From Epiperipatus broadwayi (lineage: Eukaryota > Onychophora > Udeonychophora > Euonychophora > Peripatidae), in assembly GCA_028023455.1 (NCBI GenBank), contig JAQFVV010006313.1, forward strand, positions 1,248,992 through 1,312,991: 64,000 bases of DNA, given 5' to 3'. The number at the start of each line of letters is the position of its first letter. Within the stretch, counting starts at the first letter, position 1. Of the stretch, positions 22,999-36,340 are shown piece after piece. The translations under genes and the position numbers were made by a program. The notes beneath the pieces were generated by a model. It ran no database searches, was not told the origin of the DNA, and saw only the letters and a list, made by a program, of their open reading frames with translations.

Positions 22999-25900
22999 CA
23001 AATATATATAAATTATTGTTTTGGTCTGCATAAGAATTATTATATGAAGTTAAAAAAAATGCAAATACATAAATTAATAATAAAACAATTTTTATAATAA
23101 AAATTTGCGAATATAAATTTACTTATTAAAATATACATAACAACTCATATGCAACCCAAACTTATAAGCCATACTTTAAGATTTTAAATTACTTAAGTGT
23201 TAATTTTGACACCTGTTAAACGTTTATTGCTGTTAGAAAACAAGACGCTTGAATTGAATATTTATAAAAACGTTATATTTTTATAATGAAAAATAAAAGT
23301 AAACAAAAATATTGATCTCAAAAATATATTTATATATCATTTATACATATAAAATTATTTACTATCTTTCAAAGTTCACTTATTTATTTTTCTTTCAAAA
23401 GTCAACTTATTCCATTGTTTTATTCCTTTATCCATTTAATATTAGAATGCATTCTAGAGCCAAATTGAATTGAAGAAATGTCATGTTAGAAAAAAAATTA
23501 TTAGTTTCCAAATGCACATATATACTTTATTTTTCCTTTTTAAATTTCTCTCCTTGAAAAAAAAAAAATAATTGACATGTTGAATCCAATGTATTAATCA
23601 CTTTTAGTTACCTCCAGATTATTATTAGATTGACCATTATAGATTCCAGATAGCTATATCAAATTTCGGCTTCAGACACGATGAAATTCATGTGTTGAAA
23701 TTTGCTTAGTTTTTCTTTTTAAACTGCCTTGGAATAAATGAAAGAAAACAGTGCAGCCCCTTGGCTGCGATATATATATATATATATATTAGCCAGTCAT
23801 GTTTATGTATTGATTACAGAAATTTATCTTATTCCACTATTCTTAAGAATGGCAATTTCAAAGAAACAAAGTACAACAATTTTTTATCCTTTTGTTTGTT
23901 TAATCACTATCCTAATAATAATGGCTTCTTTTTGTTGCTGTTGTTGTTCTCTGTGTGCCAGCAAATGCTGTTTTGAAAACCACTGTTACATATGTTTTCT
24001 TTTAAACAATTAACATTAAAAAAAAATATCAAGCATATATATATAAAAAATATTAAATTGAAAATTTATTTGACAGCTTTAAAAATATATATATACATAA
24101 ATAATAATATAGCATTTTTTTAATAATCACTGCAAATAAAATAATCTTTTTATATAATCAACAATTTATATGTCTCTATTTATTTATAATAATTAAATAT
24201 TCATAACGATGTACCATCAACATATAAATAAAATAATAACTTCAAACAATAACTATACCTAATAACCATAAACAATAATAATACATATATAAACATCAAC
24301 TCAAAGAGATTTTTTTTTTATAACAAATGATAATATTTAAAATATAGATAGACTTATCGATATTTACAATATATATATAAACTCATTAGGGTGTTTCTAA
24401 AGAGTATTATAGTGTTGCTATGTTTTGGCAATAAATGACTTTCTCCTTACCTAAAATGATATGGATTTATATTTTCAAATAAAGAATACAGAATTATTAT
24501 TGTATAGAAAAAGTTTTTACAAGGAAGCCATCAATGAGCCTAAATAATTACTGAATTGATGGGTGATCTCTAGTTTTTTATTCTCTAGACTTTTGAGAAA
24601 GATACTAAATACATTTATTCTTTTGTTAGATATATATTTTGTGTAGTGTATTTACATATTTATTACTATTTTTCACAAAATATTTGTACAAAGTTTATAT
24701 TTCTAGGAAAATAATGTGATTACATTTAATTTTTATTCAAAAATATTTACTTTTAGAAGAAGACAAGTCAAGAGAAATCAACAATATATGACTAAAACTT
24801 GTAATTGACTAAATGAGAACATATATTTTGATTATTGTAGATTTATTTTTATCATTTTTTGAAAATTATGAATAAAAATTTTAAAACTAATATAATTTTT
24901 TAGCTTTAATTAACCCAAATAATAATTTGTTTCATCTTTAAATATTAAATTAAATGAGTTATAATTTTCCATATTCTGACAATTACAAAAGTTTTTAGAA
25001 AGTCTATTCATCTGCAAAGAGTTATTTAAATAATGATTTATTTACCCATATATATATAATTGTTATAATCTCAATTTCTTATAATCCAAGTAATCTTTAG
25101 TGTCTATATCAACATTTTTGACCAGAGAGAAAAGTCTGGTTATTTTCTTTTGATTAAAACATTGTTTTCATAACAAATTAAAGATTATATAAACTGCTTT
25201 TATGTCATTAACATTTATAAACTAATGTATCTGTAAGTAAAATCATCTTTATTTTTTAAAAAATAATTAGCATTTTATTTGAAAGTTTTAAAAGTTACTA
25301 TTTACTAATCTCTTTTGAATCAGACATTTTCTTCTTTAAATGGGATTATTTAAACCTCCATGAATTAAAATCAATCTATTATGATCAAAGTCTCAATCTT
25401 TAGTATTTTAGACTAGAAAAAAAGGTTATATTAGTTTTTTAATATGCAAAAAATTATCTTGATAGCTGATTGAAGATTCTTGGTATTGATAAATTTGGGC
25501 TATTTTTATATGTCATGTACATAAAATGTTACACCAAACTTTATCTTATTTTCATCAGTGCTCTTTTATGAAACAAACATAAGTCTAAATAAAAAGGTTG
25601 ACATAAAAGGTCAACCTCTTAAATATTGTAACCCTCGTGTCTGAGTTTACAAGTGTTGCTTTTATGTAAATATTTTTCTTTATGATATATTACAAAATAT
25701 TTAAAATCATGTGTAAATAAATTTTAAAACCTTTTGAAAATGATAATAATCATTGTTAATTATTATTACTAAAATATTATAAAAGTAAAATGTATTATTT
25801 ATTTATTTTTAAATGAAGAATATTTTGTTTTATTTTAAAATAATATTACTATTTTATATAAAAGGAACATTGCTTTAGAAACTAGTCACAAATGACTGGG

Positions 25901-26330
25901 ATAGTTTTAAAAAACCACTAAGTTCATCTGCTTTTCCAAGAAAAGGGAAAAATAATTATTACTTCTTTGTCATGTCTTTCACTGGAGAAAAGTCATTAAA
26001 ATTTGTAAGGAATATTTAAATGGATATTATGCATTTTATTGAGTAGAAAATTTTCCAGTATACTTTCCCTGACCTTTCCAGCATTGTTACTTAATATGAA
26101 GCTGTAAGCAAAAAGTGCCTTAAAATTAATTTTGATCCTGTTGTTTTCTCAACTACTGTTTAAAACTAAAGATAAAAAAATCCACAACACTTCCTTTAGA
26201 AGGAATTTGCCTCTAATGCACTAAAAAAGAAAAATGTACTTTTATAATTAGAAAAGCTACAATAAAATTCTCATAGGAAAACTATCCTACATTGAATTAA
26301 AATAAATTAAAATGAGAATATTGTTAACAG
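22291..26330. other. AT-rich sequence, no gene recognised
   Basis: About 4 kb of AT-rich DNA containing the (AT)n tract at 22914, another at 23770-23789, and a cysteine-rich chance frame around 23930-23980. No exon with convincing splice sites before 26331. Confidence 0.45.
22914..22995. repeat. (AT)n, about 41 units
   Basis: An uninterrupted AT dinucleotide tract of about 82 bp. Confidence 0.97.
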
Positions 26331-26411
26331 CACTTAAAATTAATGAATTTAATGGCCATATATCCATGTTTATGGTAACAGAAAGATACATCAGCTCAAA
26401 AAGATATCAAG
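26331..26411 (+). other. weak candidate internal exon
   Basis: An 81-nt stretch open in one frame (LKINEFNGHISMFMVTERYI, then SSKRYQ) lies between a possible acceptor (ttgttaacag) and a consensus donor (CAAG|gtaagt at 26412). The peptide matches no family I know. A 30-nt exon using a second acceptor at 26381 is also possible. In DNA this AT-rich such combinations arise by chance. Confidence 0.22.
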
Positions 26412-28015
26412 GTAAGTAACTGCATTTTCTATTAGCTTTTCTCAATGAGTTATTATAAAGCTACAAAGATTTTTTTCCCTTTCACATCTGCTCATGTAAC
26501 TTTAAATATAAATATATGGATTTTTTGTTTATTATCATATAATTCTCTTTGTTTATTAAAGTCATAGTTATTGTTAAAAAATTTATTGTCATTTTTCATC
26601 TGAAGTCCAAGTTGATTATTTATTTTTATAATTCAATAATAGTAGTAAATGGAAGGGGGTAATGATCAGGAAATATAATTGAATTTGTATAGAAACTTGT
26701 TTTTATGTAAGTTCAATTTGATCATTACTTTTGGCTACTATAGTTTTGTCAATTAAAAATAAACATCCATTATTATTCCATCATATACATGATTGCCTGT
26801 TAGTTATTTTTAAATTCTCCTAGACTAAAATTAATTTGCAATATTGTGCTATTTCTTTCTTTGTTAATTTTATTACTACCAAATATTAACAGGGTGATTA
26901 CCATTACAATATATATATATATTATAATGGTTGGAAGGAAGTGGAAGTTACAGTCTTACCATATCTGCACTACAGGGCACCACCAGTCCATTTGAACCTG
27001 GAAAATTTATAGAATAGGCAGATACATGCTGTTAAAGATCCAACTTTTATTTATTAAGACTGTCATCCCTTGCCACTATCTCAATGAGACACAGAGATTT
27101 ATAAAATATAAATTATTTAAAATATATCTGCAATATAAAAAAATACAAGCCACTGCCAATAATTAACACACAAAAATTTATTAACGCACATATAGATAAA
27201 ATTGAGGAATAAATATATTATTTTAGGTTGGTTATTAATTTAATTTTTAAATTTAAATTTTTAGTTTGAACAATCCGCACAGATTTTTTTAATAATATTT
27301 TTAAGAGTGTCAAGTATGAATAAACTACGTAGATTGCATTTGAAAAGAAAATATTCTATCCCTTATTTAATCTTAGGCTAAAAGTTCTCAGTCAAACTAA
27401 TGTTAATCCATCTTATACATCAATGTATTCAATGTAGCATGGATTCGAAAGCACAAATACCATACTGTCAGGAATGTACATCTAAACAGCATGGTTATAG
27501 AAGACATTGACTCTCGTCCAGACAGGAATACTACATCTGTCTGACAAGAAGAGCAATAAAAAAAACTCCATAGGAAGAGACTGCATTTTCCATCTTACAA
27601 TCCCTTTCTATAAGCAAAAAGAGGTGTGCGGTGTATAATGTGATCCTGCCCCTAACGAACCTCATACTACATTTACTAATTACACCAATATATCCAATCC
27701 ACTGACCCAATCTAACTATGAAACAAATAACCTAAGATTAACCCTCCCTTAATTAATTAATATAACTTTACAAATATATATAGCCATTCATGCTCAACTT
27801 AAATTTAACATTTATATAATTTAGTCAATTAATAAAAAAAATGGAAATGATTTTTTTTTAGCAAACTCAAATGTATAAAATTAAACATTAATAATTGATT
27901 TGAAAGTTAAAAGTCTGATAAAAGTTCATTTTAAAATTTAGGTTAGCTGAATATTAAAAGCTTGTCAAATCTTGATGAAAGTTCTTAATTACTTTTAAAT
28001 TTTACAATTCATATC
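26412..28015. other. mixed sequence, no gene recognised
   Basis: Contains a TA hairpin at 26901-26930 and two patches of less AT-rich sequence (26930-27080 and 27440-27720) that may be old repeat fragments but have no recognisable frame or termini. Confidence 0.4.
26901..26930. repeat. (TA)n palindrome with CCATTA/TAATGG arms
   Basis: CCATTACAATATA... pairs with ...TATTATAATGG around a TA core, with one mismatch. Related in arm sequence to the perfect palindrome at 38299-38364. Confidence 0.8.
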
Positions 28016-28152
28016 TTACAATTGAAGAATCCCAGTTCCTGGGGCCAATTCCCATGATGTCTCTATTGGAAGTCTGGTCTGTTGTTCTGGAGGTGGCCTT
28101 AGCTGGTTCAATCCTGGTACTATTTGATTGCAAAACTCACATGATTTGGGGT
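28016..28152 (-). other. candidate 3'-terminal coding exon
   Basis: On the minus strand an acceptor-like ...ggtattattacag precedes 137 nt that stay open for 44 codons to a TAA at 28018-28016. The peptide starts PKSCEFCNQIVPGLNQLRPP and continues with PEQQTRLPIETSWELAPGTG. It has unusually balanced composition (Cys-x2-Cys, prolines, one Trp) for this AT-rich window. I do not recognise a family. It could be a real last exon, an old pseudogene or part of a transposon. Confidence 0.33.
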
Positions 28153-30320
28153 CTGTAATAATACCATTCATAATTCATCAGTCATTTTATTTGAAAATAG
28201 TGAGAGAGTGTGACAAGTGCATTTTATCACACCTCTCAAAAAATCAAGCTGGAATTGTTCTTAAGTACAATATTTTTCTTTTTATCACATCGTCTGGATT
28301 CACTGAACAATCAATCATTTTCATTAGGGTCCAAGCACTGTTTTTCTGCTTCTGTTGGACATTCTGCTTCAGACAAGGAAACAACTTTAATTTTTATCTA
28401 TATCTCTCATCGGACTTTTTAATTATATAACATCCCCAAGGGCTAGTTTGCTTTTCGATAATTAATAACAATCATTTTCATTTTGAGATTTCAGGAATTA
28501 ATTAATACCTGTTTCTATTTTTACTTACGTTACTTTTTTCTAAAATATTTTATATTTAGATCTTTTATCTTTTTTTATAAAAAAGTATGTTCAAATACTT
28601 TTTTTATTTAAAAAATAAATACTTTTAAAGTTTTGCATCTGTGCGAATATATATACATACATTGAACAACACTTTTTAATTTTAGCTTTTAGTTTTTTAT
28701 ATACGAACTTAAAAAAGTTTTTATTCTAATTTTAAATTAATATAATGGCATATTATATATCATTACAATATATACACATGAGAGGGTAACCATAAATAAC
28801 CAGAATTGTTCTCTGATTTGTACACCAGTTTTAGTATATGCCTCTGCTGTTACATATTTATTTGCAGAAAGCTTTCTACATCAATCTACCAAATGGCATC
28901 ATTATATGAAATTGTGGTATGACATAGAATATATTTTTGTAAACTGCATTTCATATATTTGTTGAAATGTATAATGACTGAAAAGTTTGATTGAACAATG
29001 TGAAGTTCTATTTTTATTTACAGAAAACAGCAGAGAAAACAGTTGTAATACTTGAAATAGATTACAAGCAAGATTATATCTCATAAAACACAAGTTTATA
29101 AGTAATTTCATTGAAATGTTTAAGTTTAGTGTTCCTAAAAAGTATGACAAGTGAAGTCTAAATTCAAAACAACACTGATATTTTTTAGACAAATCATATT
29201 TTTCTGTCAGATTTACTTCATAATGGTCATGGATTTTATCTGAAAGTTCTGAAACTTTTATGTCATGTGGTAAAATAAACGTCCTTTTTTCACAAAGAGT
29301 GCAAGCTTCATTGTGACAAAGTGTCTTCTTTCAAAGCCATGAATGTGAAACACTTTTTAATTAAATTCAACATGGCCCAGCTTATATCTCAGTCATATTT
29401 GCTTGATCTCACTTTATTCAATTTTTTTTCAATCTTTCAAATGACAAAATGTCTCTTTTTGACAGACTTAGAAGTGGTGAAAAAGAATATTGTAGCATTA
29501 AAAGAGATTATTTTGCAAAAGTCTCCAGACTACTTTGAAAAATGAAAAATATATTTAGACTTGTGTGTTGCATCAAATGAATAGTAATTTGAAAGTGATT
29601 AAAGTTATAACACTTAAAAATAAATAAACAATTTGTTATTAGAAAGTTATTTTAGTTTTGGGTGCCCTTTCATAGTATTAAGTTTTTGTTTCTATCAGTG
29701 TATCACTATGCAAATGTCAGAGCAACATTTCTAACAGTTGAAAGTAACTTCTGCATATCACATTATAATCTCTTACACATATCTTTATTCTTTATTTAAT
29801 ATTATAGAAATAGCAAATAATTATAGTTTGATTATAAATGTCAAATTTTGTTCATGCACAACTTTGACACAAACCATGTGCTGTAAATATATTAATGATT
29901 ATTACTAACCATTTATTAAACTAGTCATTATCCCTAGGTAAAATATATGTTGTAACTCACTTGTGCTTATATTATAATTTTGATAACTTTCACTGATCAC
30001 TCTTATTGCAAGGTAGGGACTGATTTTTCTCTACTATTAACATTTTGTAAAGTGGTATACAATCCACTGCACTATAATATATATTTCTAAGTTTTTGTTT
30101 TTGAATTCACAACCATTCACCAATACTGAACCGACTTCCACTATGATTGCATTTTGAAAAAATATTTTTTTTCAAATGAAGTAAAACATAACAACACATG
30201 TTATAAATTAAATTTTAGTTATATTTAAATTTAACTTCATGTATATATTTTTAGATGTATTTCAAACATTTTTCCATCACATATTTCTGAAATATATTAC
30301 CAAAAATAAAAAAAAAAGAT
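28153..30320. other. AT-rich sequence, no gene recognised
   Basis: A less AT-rich patch continues to about 28430, with overlapping short frames on both strands. Beyond that the DNA is featureless. Confidence 0.45.
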
Positions 30321-30372
30321 AAATGGCCCCATAATTTGCATTCTTTGCTGAACTAACTCTCATTAGTTGAAC
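30321..30372 (-). pseudogene. decayed copy of the 20.34-kb hammerhead motif
   Basis: On the plus strand AAATGGCCCC..., TTGCATT, TTGCTGAAC and CTCATTAGTTG align with the 20331-20390 segment, including flanking AAATGRCCCC. On the ribozyme strand the core reads CTAATGA instead of CTGATGA (G5 changed, which should abolish catalysis), and stem II no longer pairs properly. It shows the ribozyme belongs to a dispersed repeat. Confidence 0.6.
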
Positions 30373-32700
30373 AATATTACAATCTATATATGTAATTTAC
30401 TCAATATAAAATTGTTATGAAAAGAGCTCTTTCAATGAATAAAAATATTTGTCAATCTCATTCTGAATAAATCTATTATTTTTTATCTAGGAAATAGCCA
30501 ATTTTAGATAGCTTTGAAAGTTCTTGAAATAAATATATTGTAGCTTTTTATATTAAAATGCATTAGGTATTGTTTTATGTATTTTATACTTTTTTATGAA
30601 ATCTTTTAATTCAATTTTTTCACAAATCTAATTTTTAATCTAATATTAATATCAATCACTTTGCTTTATTCACTTATTACAATGCATTACACTTATTTTA
30701 CTATCATAACAGTTGGGTAAAAAGAAAAGAATGTATATTAGGAAATATGTATAACATATAGAAATAATGTATTTATGTATGAATATTCATGTATTTATTA
30801 TAGATATGAAGAAGATTACTGGGGCAATTGAAACATTATGATAGTAAAATAAATCTATAATACATCTTGAAAAAGTAAATAAAGAAAAATGATTGATATT
30901 AATATTGAATAAATTGGGCAATGCAATAAAGAAAGATTAGAATTTCTAATCTAGTTAAAAGTTTGCTTATATATGGATTGGTGCTGATGATAAATTTATT
31001 AGACCTTAAAAGCAATTTTAACAAAAAAATAAGTAATTTTATGTTTTCAATATAATGTGAGATTAAACATTTTTCTTCGCCAAATTTTGAAACTATATAA
31101 AAATTTAATATAAAAAATAAAAAAATAATAAAAAACAAAACAGCTAAAGAAAGCTTCTATTTACATAAATGTAGTAAATGGTACTACATATAAAAAAAAT
31201 TATTTGTAAGTAGGTTTGCATTAATACAATACAGTAAACATTAACTCCATGTTTACTTAAATTATTCTTTACACCATTCTTCTATTTTTGTTCACTTAAT
31301 AACCAGAATACTATGAAAGCAGAAGAAAAATTAATTTCATATTTTTAATGCATTTGTATTATGAATATTTGATATGTGCTGCAATTCATTTTTTATATAT
31401 AACATTTCAATTTTCATTAGTATTCTTAATATATTTAAAGGTGATATTTCATTGTATTAAAAATACAATGTAAATAAAAAAAGAGAGAGGTGTAGTTGAA
31501 TTATATTAAATGGCTATTGTAAATAATGTTAATGGTAAAGATAAATAAAGGTATGTGTGTAAGTCTATTTCTAAAAATTGGAAAATGAATTTGTAATATT
31601 TATTTTTTTATATAGACATTTAAAAATATTTTTTTTAAAAATGAACTTGGAAAGAAATTATCATCTGGTGTGTGGGCATATTTGATAACTGACAATGAAA
31701 GTTGGGCAGTTTGTGACTGACATGTTTGGATAATTTTAAAATGTTATGGAAATTGCTGAGGTAATAGGAAAATTCCATCGTGGAATTATGCATATTATTA
31801 CTATTATCCTGTTTGTGCTCCATATGTCTAGCAAAATTTTGTTTGTTAATTTATTTATTTTTTATTATTTTAAAAAGGAAAAAATTATTTTAAATTATAC
31901 ATGATTATTAGGATGCATCAGTAAAGAAATTCAGCTGTCTGAAGTTTGATTATACTCTTTGTTATCTTTCTGATAAATTATATCACTCAGAAGTCATTAA
32001 TGTAAAATATAACATAAAAATAGAATGATAATAACTATCTGTCCATGTCTCTAAAAAAAGGATCAACTACTGTAATTTTTTTTGAAGCTATGAAGTCAAT
32101 CCATTGTTGTACACACTTCACAATGTTAATCTTTATAGTTTCATTATGTAATCAAAGTGTTGTTTTTGCATATTTGTAAATATTTTTTTTCAAAATATGA
32201 TAATATCCTAGGTTTATACATTGATGGCAAAATGTTTTAATCACTGAATAAACGTTTATAAAGTCAAATGCCTTTTCATAATTCATAAGCTCACAACACA
32301 ACGCCAAGTTATGTATTAATCAACCTTTCTATAACTTTTTTTTAATAATTAGATTTCATACACTATACTAAAACCATTTTTAAATCCAGTTTGATTTTTT
32401 CTTTGGTCAAAATCCAGAGTTCACTGAAGATGAATTGTAATTATAATTTACCAACAGCGAACTCTAGTTAAAAAAATTGTACAGAACTGATAAGATGGAT
32501 AGGTATGTAAATAAATAAATAGATATATAGATAGGTAGATGGATGGATAGACTTGTACATCAATAGATGCAATAGATGCATACATTTATTGGTTTATAGA
32601 AAATAGATAGACTTTTTGACAGGTGAGTAATAAATGAAAGGGTAAGTTGAATAAGTAAATAGTTCATTAGATAAATGTAAGTTAATATTTATTTGTATAA
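30373..32700. other. AT-rich sequence, nothing recognised
   Basis: No coding-like frame. Tetranucleotide GATA/GATG-like runs at 32510-32590. Confidence 0.5.
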
Positions 32701-34160
32701 ATATTTGACTTCTTAGTGAACGCAGAATAACGTCTCTACCTAGTTGAAGGCTGATATGTATCCGCGATTATATTGAACAATACCAGCAGGTTAAGTAACT
32801 TGAAACTCAATTAATTATTTTTTTTCTTTTGTAATAAAATAAATAAATAAAAATATAATTTCTAGTGTAGTCCATTTTACTCTTGAAAATGACTAACACA
32901 ACTAGTTGTATTAAAATATGTTCGACGCACACACACGTTAATATAATTGTTGTCTGTAGTTGGATAAGTTTCCATTACTTTGATTCTCATATACATATAA
33001 AATAAACGTTTATCACGACGAGTTAACATCTATTTTAGTCAGTCTGGTGGACTGAATAATTTAACTATATCTAAATATTTTATCTACACACACAGCTCGC
33101 ACATAAGTTTAATTTACTTGGCACGCTAAAATTTGTAGTTCGTTTTGCATAAAATGGCTAATTAGCATATCTTAACCTCATTAACTATTCAATATTATTG
33201 CTATTTTTTTAAAGATCGTATTGTAATAAATACAATAATAACAATATACTGTATGTACACTAATACACAAATAAACTTTATTTACAATACATACATATAT
33301 GTCTGTGTATGTACTCAGACAGTCCAAAGGTAAAATATTATTTTTCCCATAGTGAATAACTATTTAAAATTCTTCAGTAATTGTCCACCACAGACTGCGA
33401 GAGTTAAAGTGATTTATATTACATTTTATGCTTTATAAAAAATTTTTCTTCAATATATGGATTTTTTAAAAATAAAATCCATAAATAAACTTTGTAAATA
33501 TTTTATCCCTTCGATATTATATTCAGTTCCATTTTATAATTATTTTTTTTGCATATCTTATTTATAATTAAATTATCAAAAGTCTAATACTAATCAAAAT
33601 CTCTATTGTATAAAATTTCGCGATTTTTTATCATTTAAATTACTCTGTTAATTTAGAATTTTAAGAACTTAATTGACAATTCATTTAAAATCTATAGATT
33701 TTACAGTTTTTAACTGTAAATGGAAATCGTAAAACATTTATGATTGTACATTCCACCTTTGGACCTTTTATTGAAGTTTGAGTTTTTAAGTGCATTAAAC
33801 TTTACAATAGTTATTAAGATAATTGAACCGATTTGTGTTTAATTTTATGATTATTACATATACCAATTAAAACATTTTAAGCGTATATTACATATATAAA
33901 TTCAAACATTTATATTGATTATATACACTGTATTATATTGATTTATTAATTGAGACTATTATTATTAATAAAACTAAACTCTTTATAATAATCTACGAGT
34001 TGCCGCAAGAATAGTCTGTGTTGATTTCTAAAGGTGGATTGACTGTATTGTTCTCAAACAACATGCTTTAAAGCTTTCTCACAGGTATTCGTAGTAAAGA
34101 ACCACATTTAAAAAACGAAATAATTTTATATGAAATGCTGTCGATTGCAAAAGCCAGAAT
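32700..34160. other. AT-rich segment with retained CpG
   Basis: Still AT-rich but with some 25 CpG dinucleotides over ~1.4 kb (for example in TTCGACGCAC, CACGACGAG, TTTCGCGATT). Flanking AT-rich DNA has very few. No ORF or repeat boundary was seen. Either an unmethylated regulatory region or a younger insertion would explain it. Confidence 0.3.
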
Positions 34161-34335
34161 TTAGAATTTATTTGTGTGTGTGTTTAGAATTCCCCAATCC
34201 CTGAAAAAATAATATAAAAATTGCTATTTTATGTAGAGAAATAGAAGAAATACTATAATTTTAATATAAAACATATGTTTGGTTTATATACAGATTACAT
34301 TGGGTCAGTAGTTTAATAGTATTTTATTGTGAAAA

Positions 34336-34460
<125 letters not shown>

Positions 34461-35076
34461 TGAAGAAAATGAAGATGAAAATGAAAAAATAAAGTTGATT
34501 TTTAAAATATGCAAGCAGAAAATATATTTAGTCATTTGAATAAAGATAATTACGCCTATACATATATAATTAGATATAATTTTATAATATTAAAAGTGTA
34601 TAGTTAAAAAACTCATTGAAAATTTGATTAAAGAATCTTAATAAGTGACTTTCTTTGTTTTACAGTGATGTTGGGTATAATACTTATTCCATTCAATCGT
34701 CTGCTAATTCCATCATTAATATATAAAAAAACCCTTTTACACTATATATTATCAGTTGAATTAACATTGTTAAATGAATTATTTTAATACCCTAATAATA
34801 TTACTGATATTTGTCTATTAGTAATGGTTATCATTGCTACATATGTTAGTAGAAGATTAATATTATATGGTGTATCCAAATATCTTAATTGTTTTATCTT
34901 CCTTCATAATGATGCAATAAAAATGCACATGCATGGGCAAATGTGGGTGTATGTAAAAAAATATTCTCTATAGATCTCATAAATTTGATTTACCATTATT
35001 GAAAGAGAAATCATAAAAGTTTAAAGTAATTCCAGGCTATTAAAAGTAAAAAATTTGTTTTATCTTAAATACATAT
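34461..35076. other. AT-rich sequence, nothing recognised
   Basis: No gene-like frame or repeat boundary. Confidence 0.5.
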
Positions 35077-35941
35077 ATCATCGTCATCATCATCATCAAC
35101 CATTATCAATCCACTGCAGGATTATGGTCTTTCCAAGTTCAATCCTTCTCACATCACCCCTGCACACTTTCTTATTTCATCCATCCATCTCACATATGGT
35201 CTCTTTCTGGGTTTTTTACAATCTCTTGGAATCCAGTTTAAAATTTCAATTGGCCATCTGTTATCATCTTTTCTAACAATATATCCAGCCCAATTCCACT
35301 TCAGTCTTTTAATTTTTTCAATGAGGACAGTAACACCTGTTTGTTCTCTTACCCATACATTGTGTTTTCAATCCCTTCTTGTTATTCCCAACATGCATGT
35401 CTCCATACTTCTTTGAGTGGTCTGAGGTCTCTGTATTGATCTTCTATTAAGTGTCCAAGTCTCAGATCCATAAGTAAGAACTAGTAAAACACATTTATTA
35501 AAAACCTTCCTTTTCAAACACATAGGCATATTTCCTTTTAGTATCAAGTTATTTCTAATAAAAGCACTCCAACCAAGTTTAATTCTATGATTAATTTCAT
35601 CCATTATATTTTCATCTGTATTAATTATCTGACCAAGATATTTGTAACTGTTAACTTCTTCTAACTCATCATAATCAATCTTTATTTTCATATTTTGAAA
35701 AAATCTATTAAACATTACTTTAGTCTTTTTAACATTTATCTTTAGTCATACTTTCCTACTTTTATCTGATAAATCCTGCAACATTTCCTGTAGCTCTAAA
35801 GCATTATTTGCAAAAACAACTACATCATCTGCAAAATCTAAATTACTTAAATAATCTCCATTTACTTTCTCTCCTTTAGCTTCCCATTTTCATCCACAAA
35901 ATACTTCTTACTGCACTGCTGTAAAAAGAATTGGAGATATG
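35077..35941 (-). pseudogene. RTE reverse transcriptase, 3' half (sense part)
   Basis: Reads SPILFTA at the start, then LDFADDVVVFANN with the catalytic FADD at 35835-35824. After a stop near 35745, a 115-residue frame (35715-35368) has EEVNSYKYLGQIINTDENI and VLTYGSETWTLNRRS, hallmark blocks of the RTE/CR1-like RT thumb and connection. Decayed C-terminal coding continues to about 35110, and the 3' tail is GAT-rich. The RT itself would act on element RNA at a nicked genomic target. Confidence 0.88.
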
Positions 35942-36340
35942 CAGAAAGGAGTTTGCTATTAACTGAAAGGAGACCCTTTGATTCCCTTTGGAGGCCTTAA
36001 AGGAACCGAGCAGGGAAAATTCCTAATGTACACTCCATATGTTCTTGTCATTGCAGATGTTATTACTATGTGATTATTCATATAGTATATGACCACAGAT
36101 GGGCTGCTCACCAACACGCTATAGCCAGCATGGTGAGTTTATTGGCATTTTACCTCAGAGTTTAAGAATATTTTTTCAATATATACAATCATGACAGACA
36201 AAAATAAATCATGCCTCCCCCTATTCCCAGGAGGCTGTAAAGTCACCAACTAAGGTAGCAGTTGGTGGCCAAAAGCAGAGGGTGCTAAGAATCCCCTGAT
36301 TGCGGACTCAGACTGCCATTTGATGACAACGTTTTATTTA
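35942..36340 (+). other. RTE LINE 5' leader
   Basis: A less AT-rich, non-coding stretch immediately before the endonuclease. It contains GGTAGCAGTTGGTGGCC and GCAGAGGGTGCTAAGAATCC blocks (36256-36295). It abuts the inverted 3' half at 35941/35942, placing the element's 5' end at the inversion junction. Confidence 0.6.

Noticed and set aside
23738-24013. Cysteine-rich 91-codon frame as a small secreted protein
   Set aside because: It starts in a (TA)n repeat, and the Cys run comes from a GTT/GTTGCT microsatellite-like stretch; no signal peptide context.
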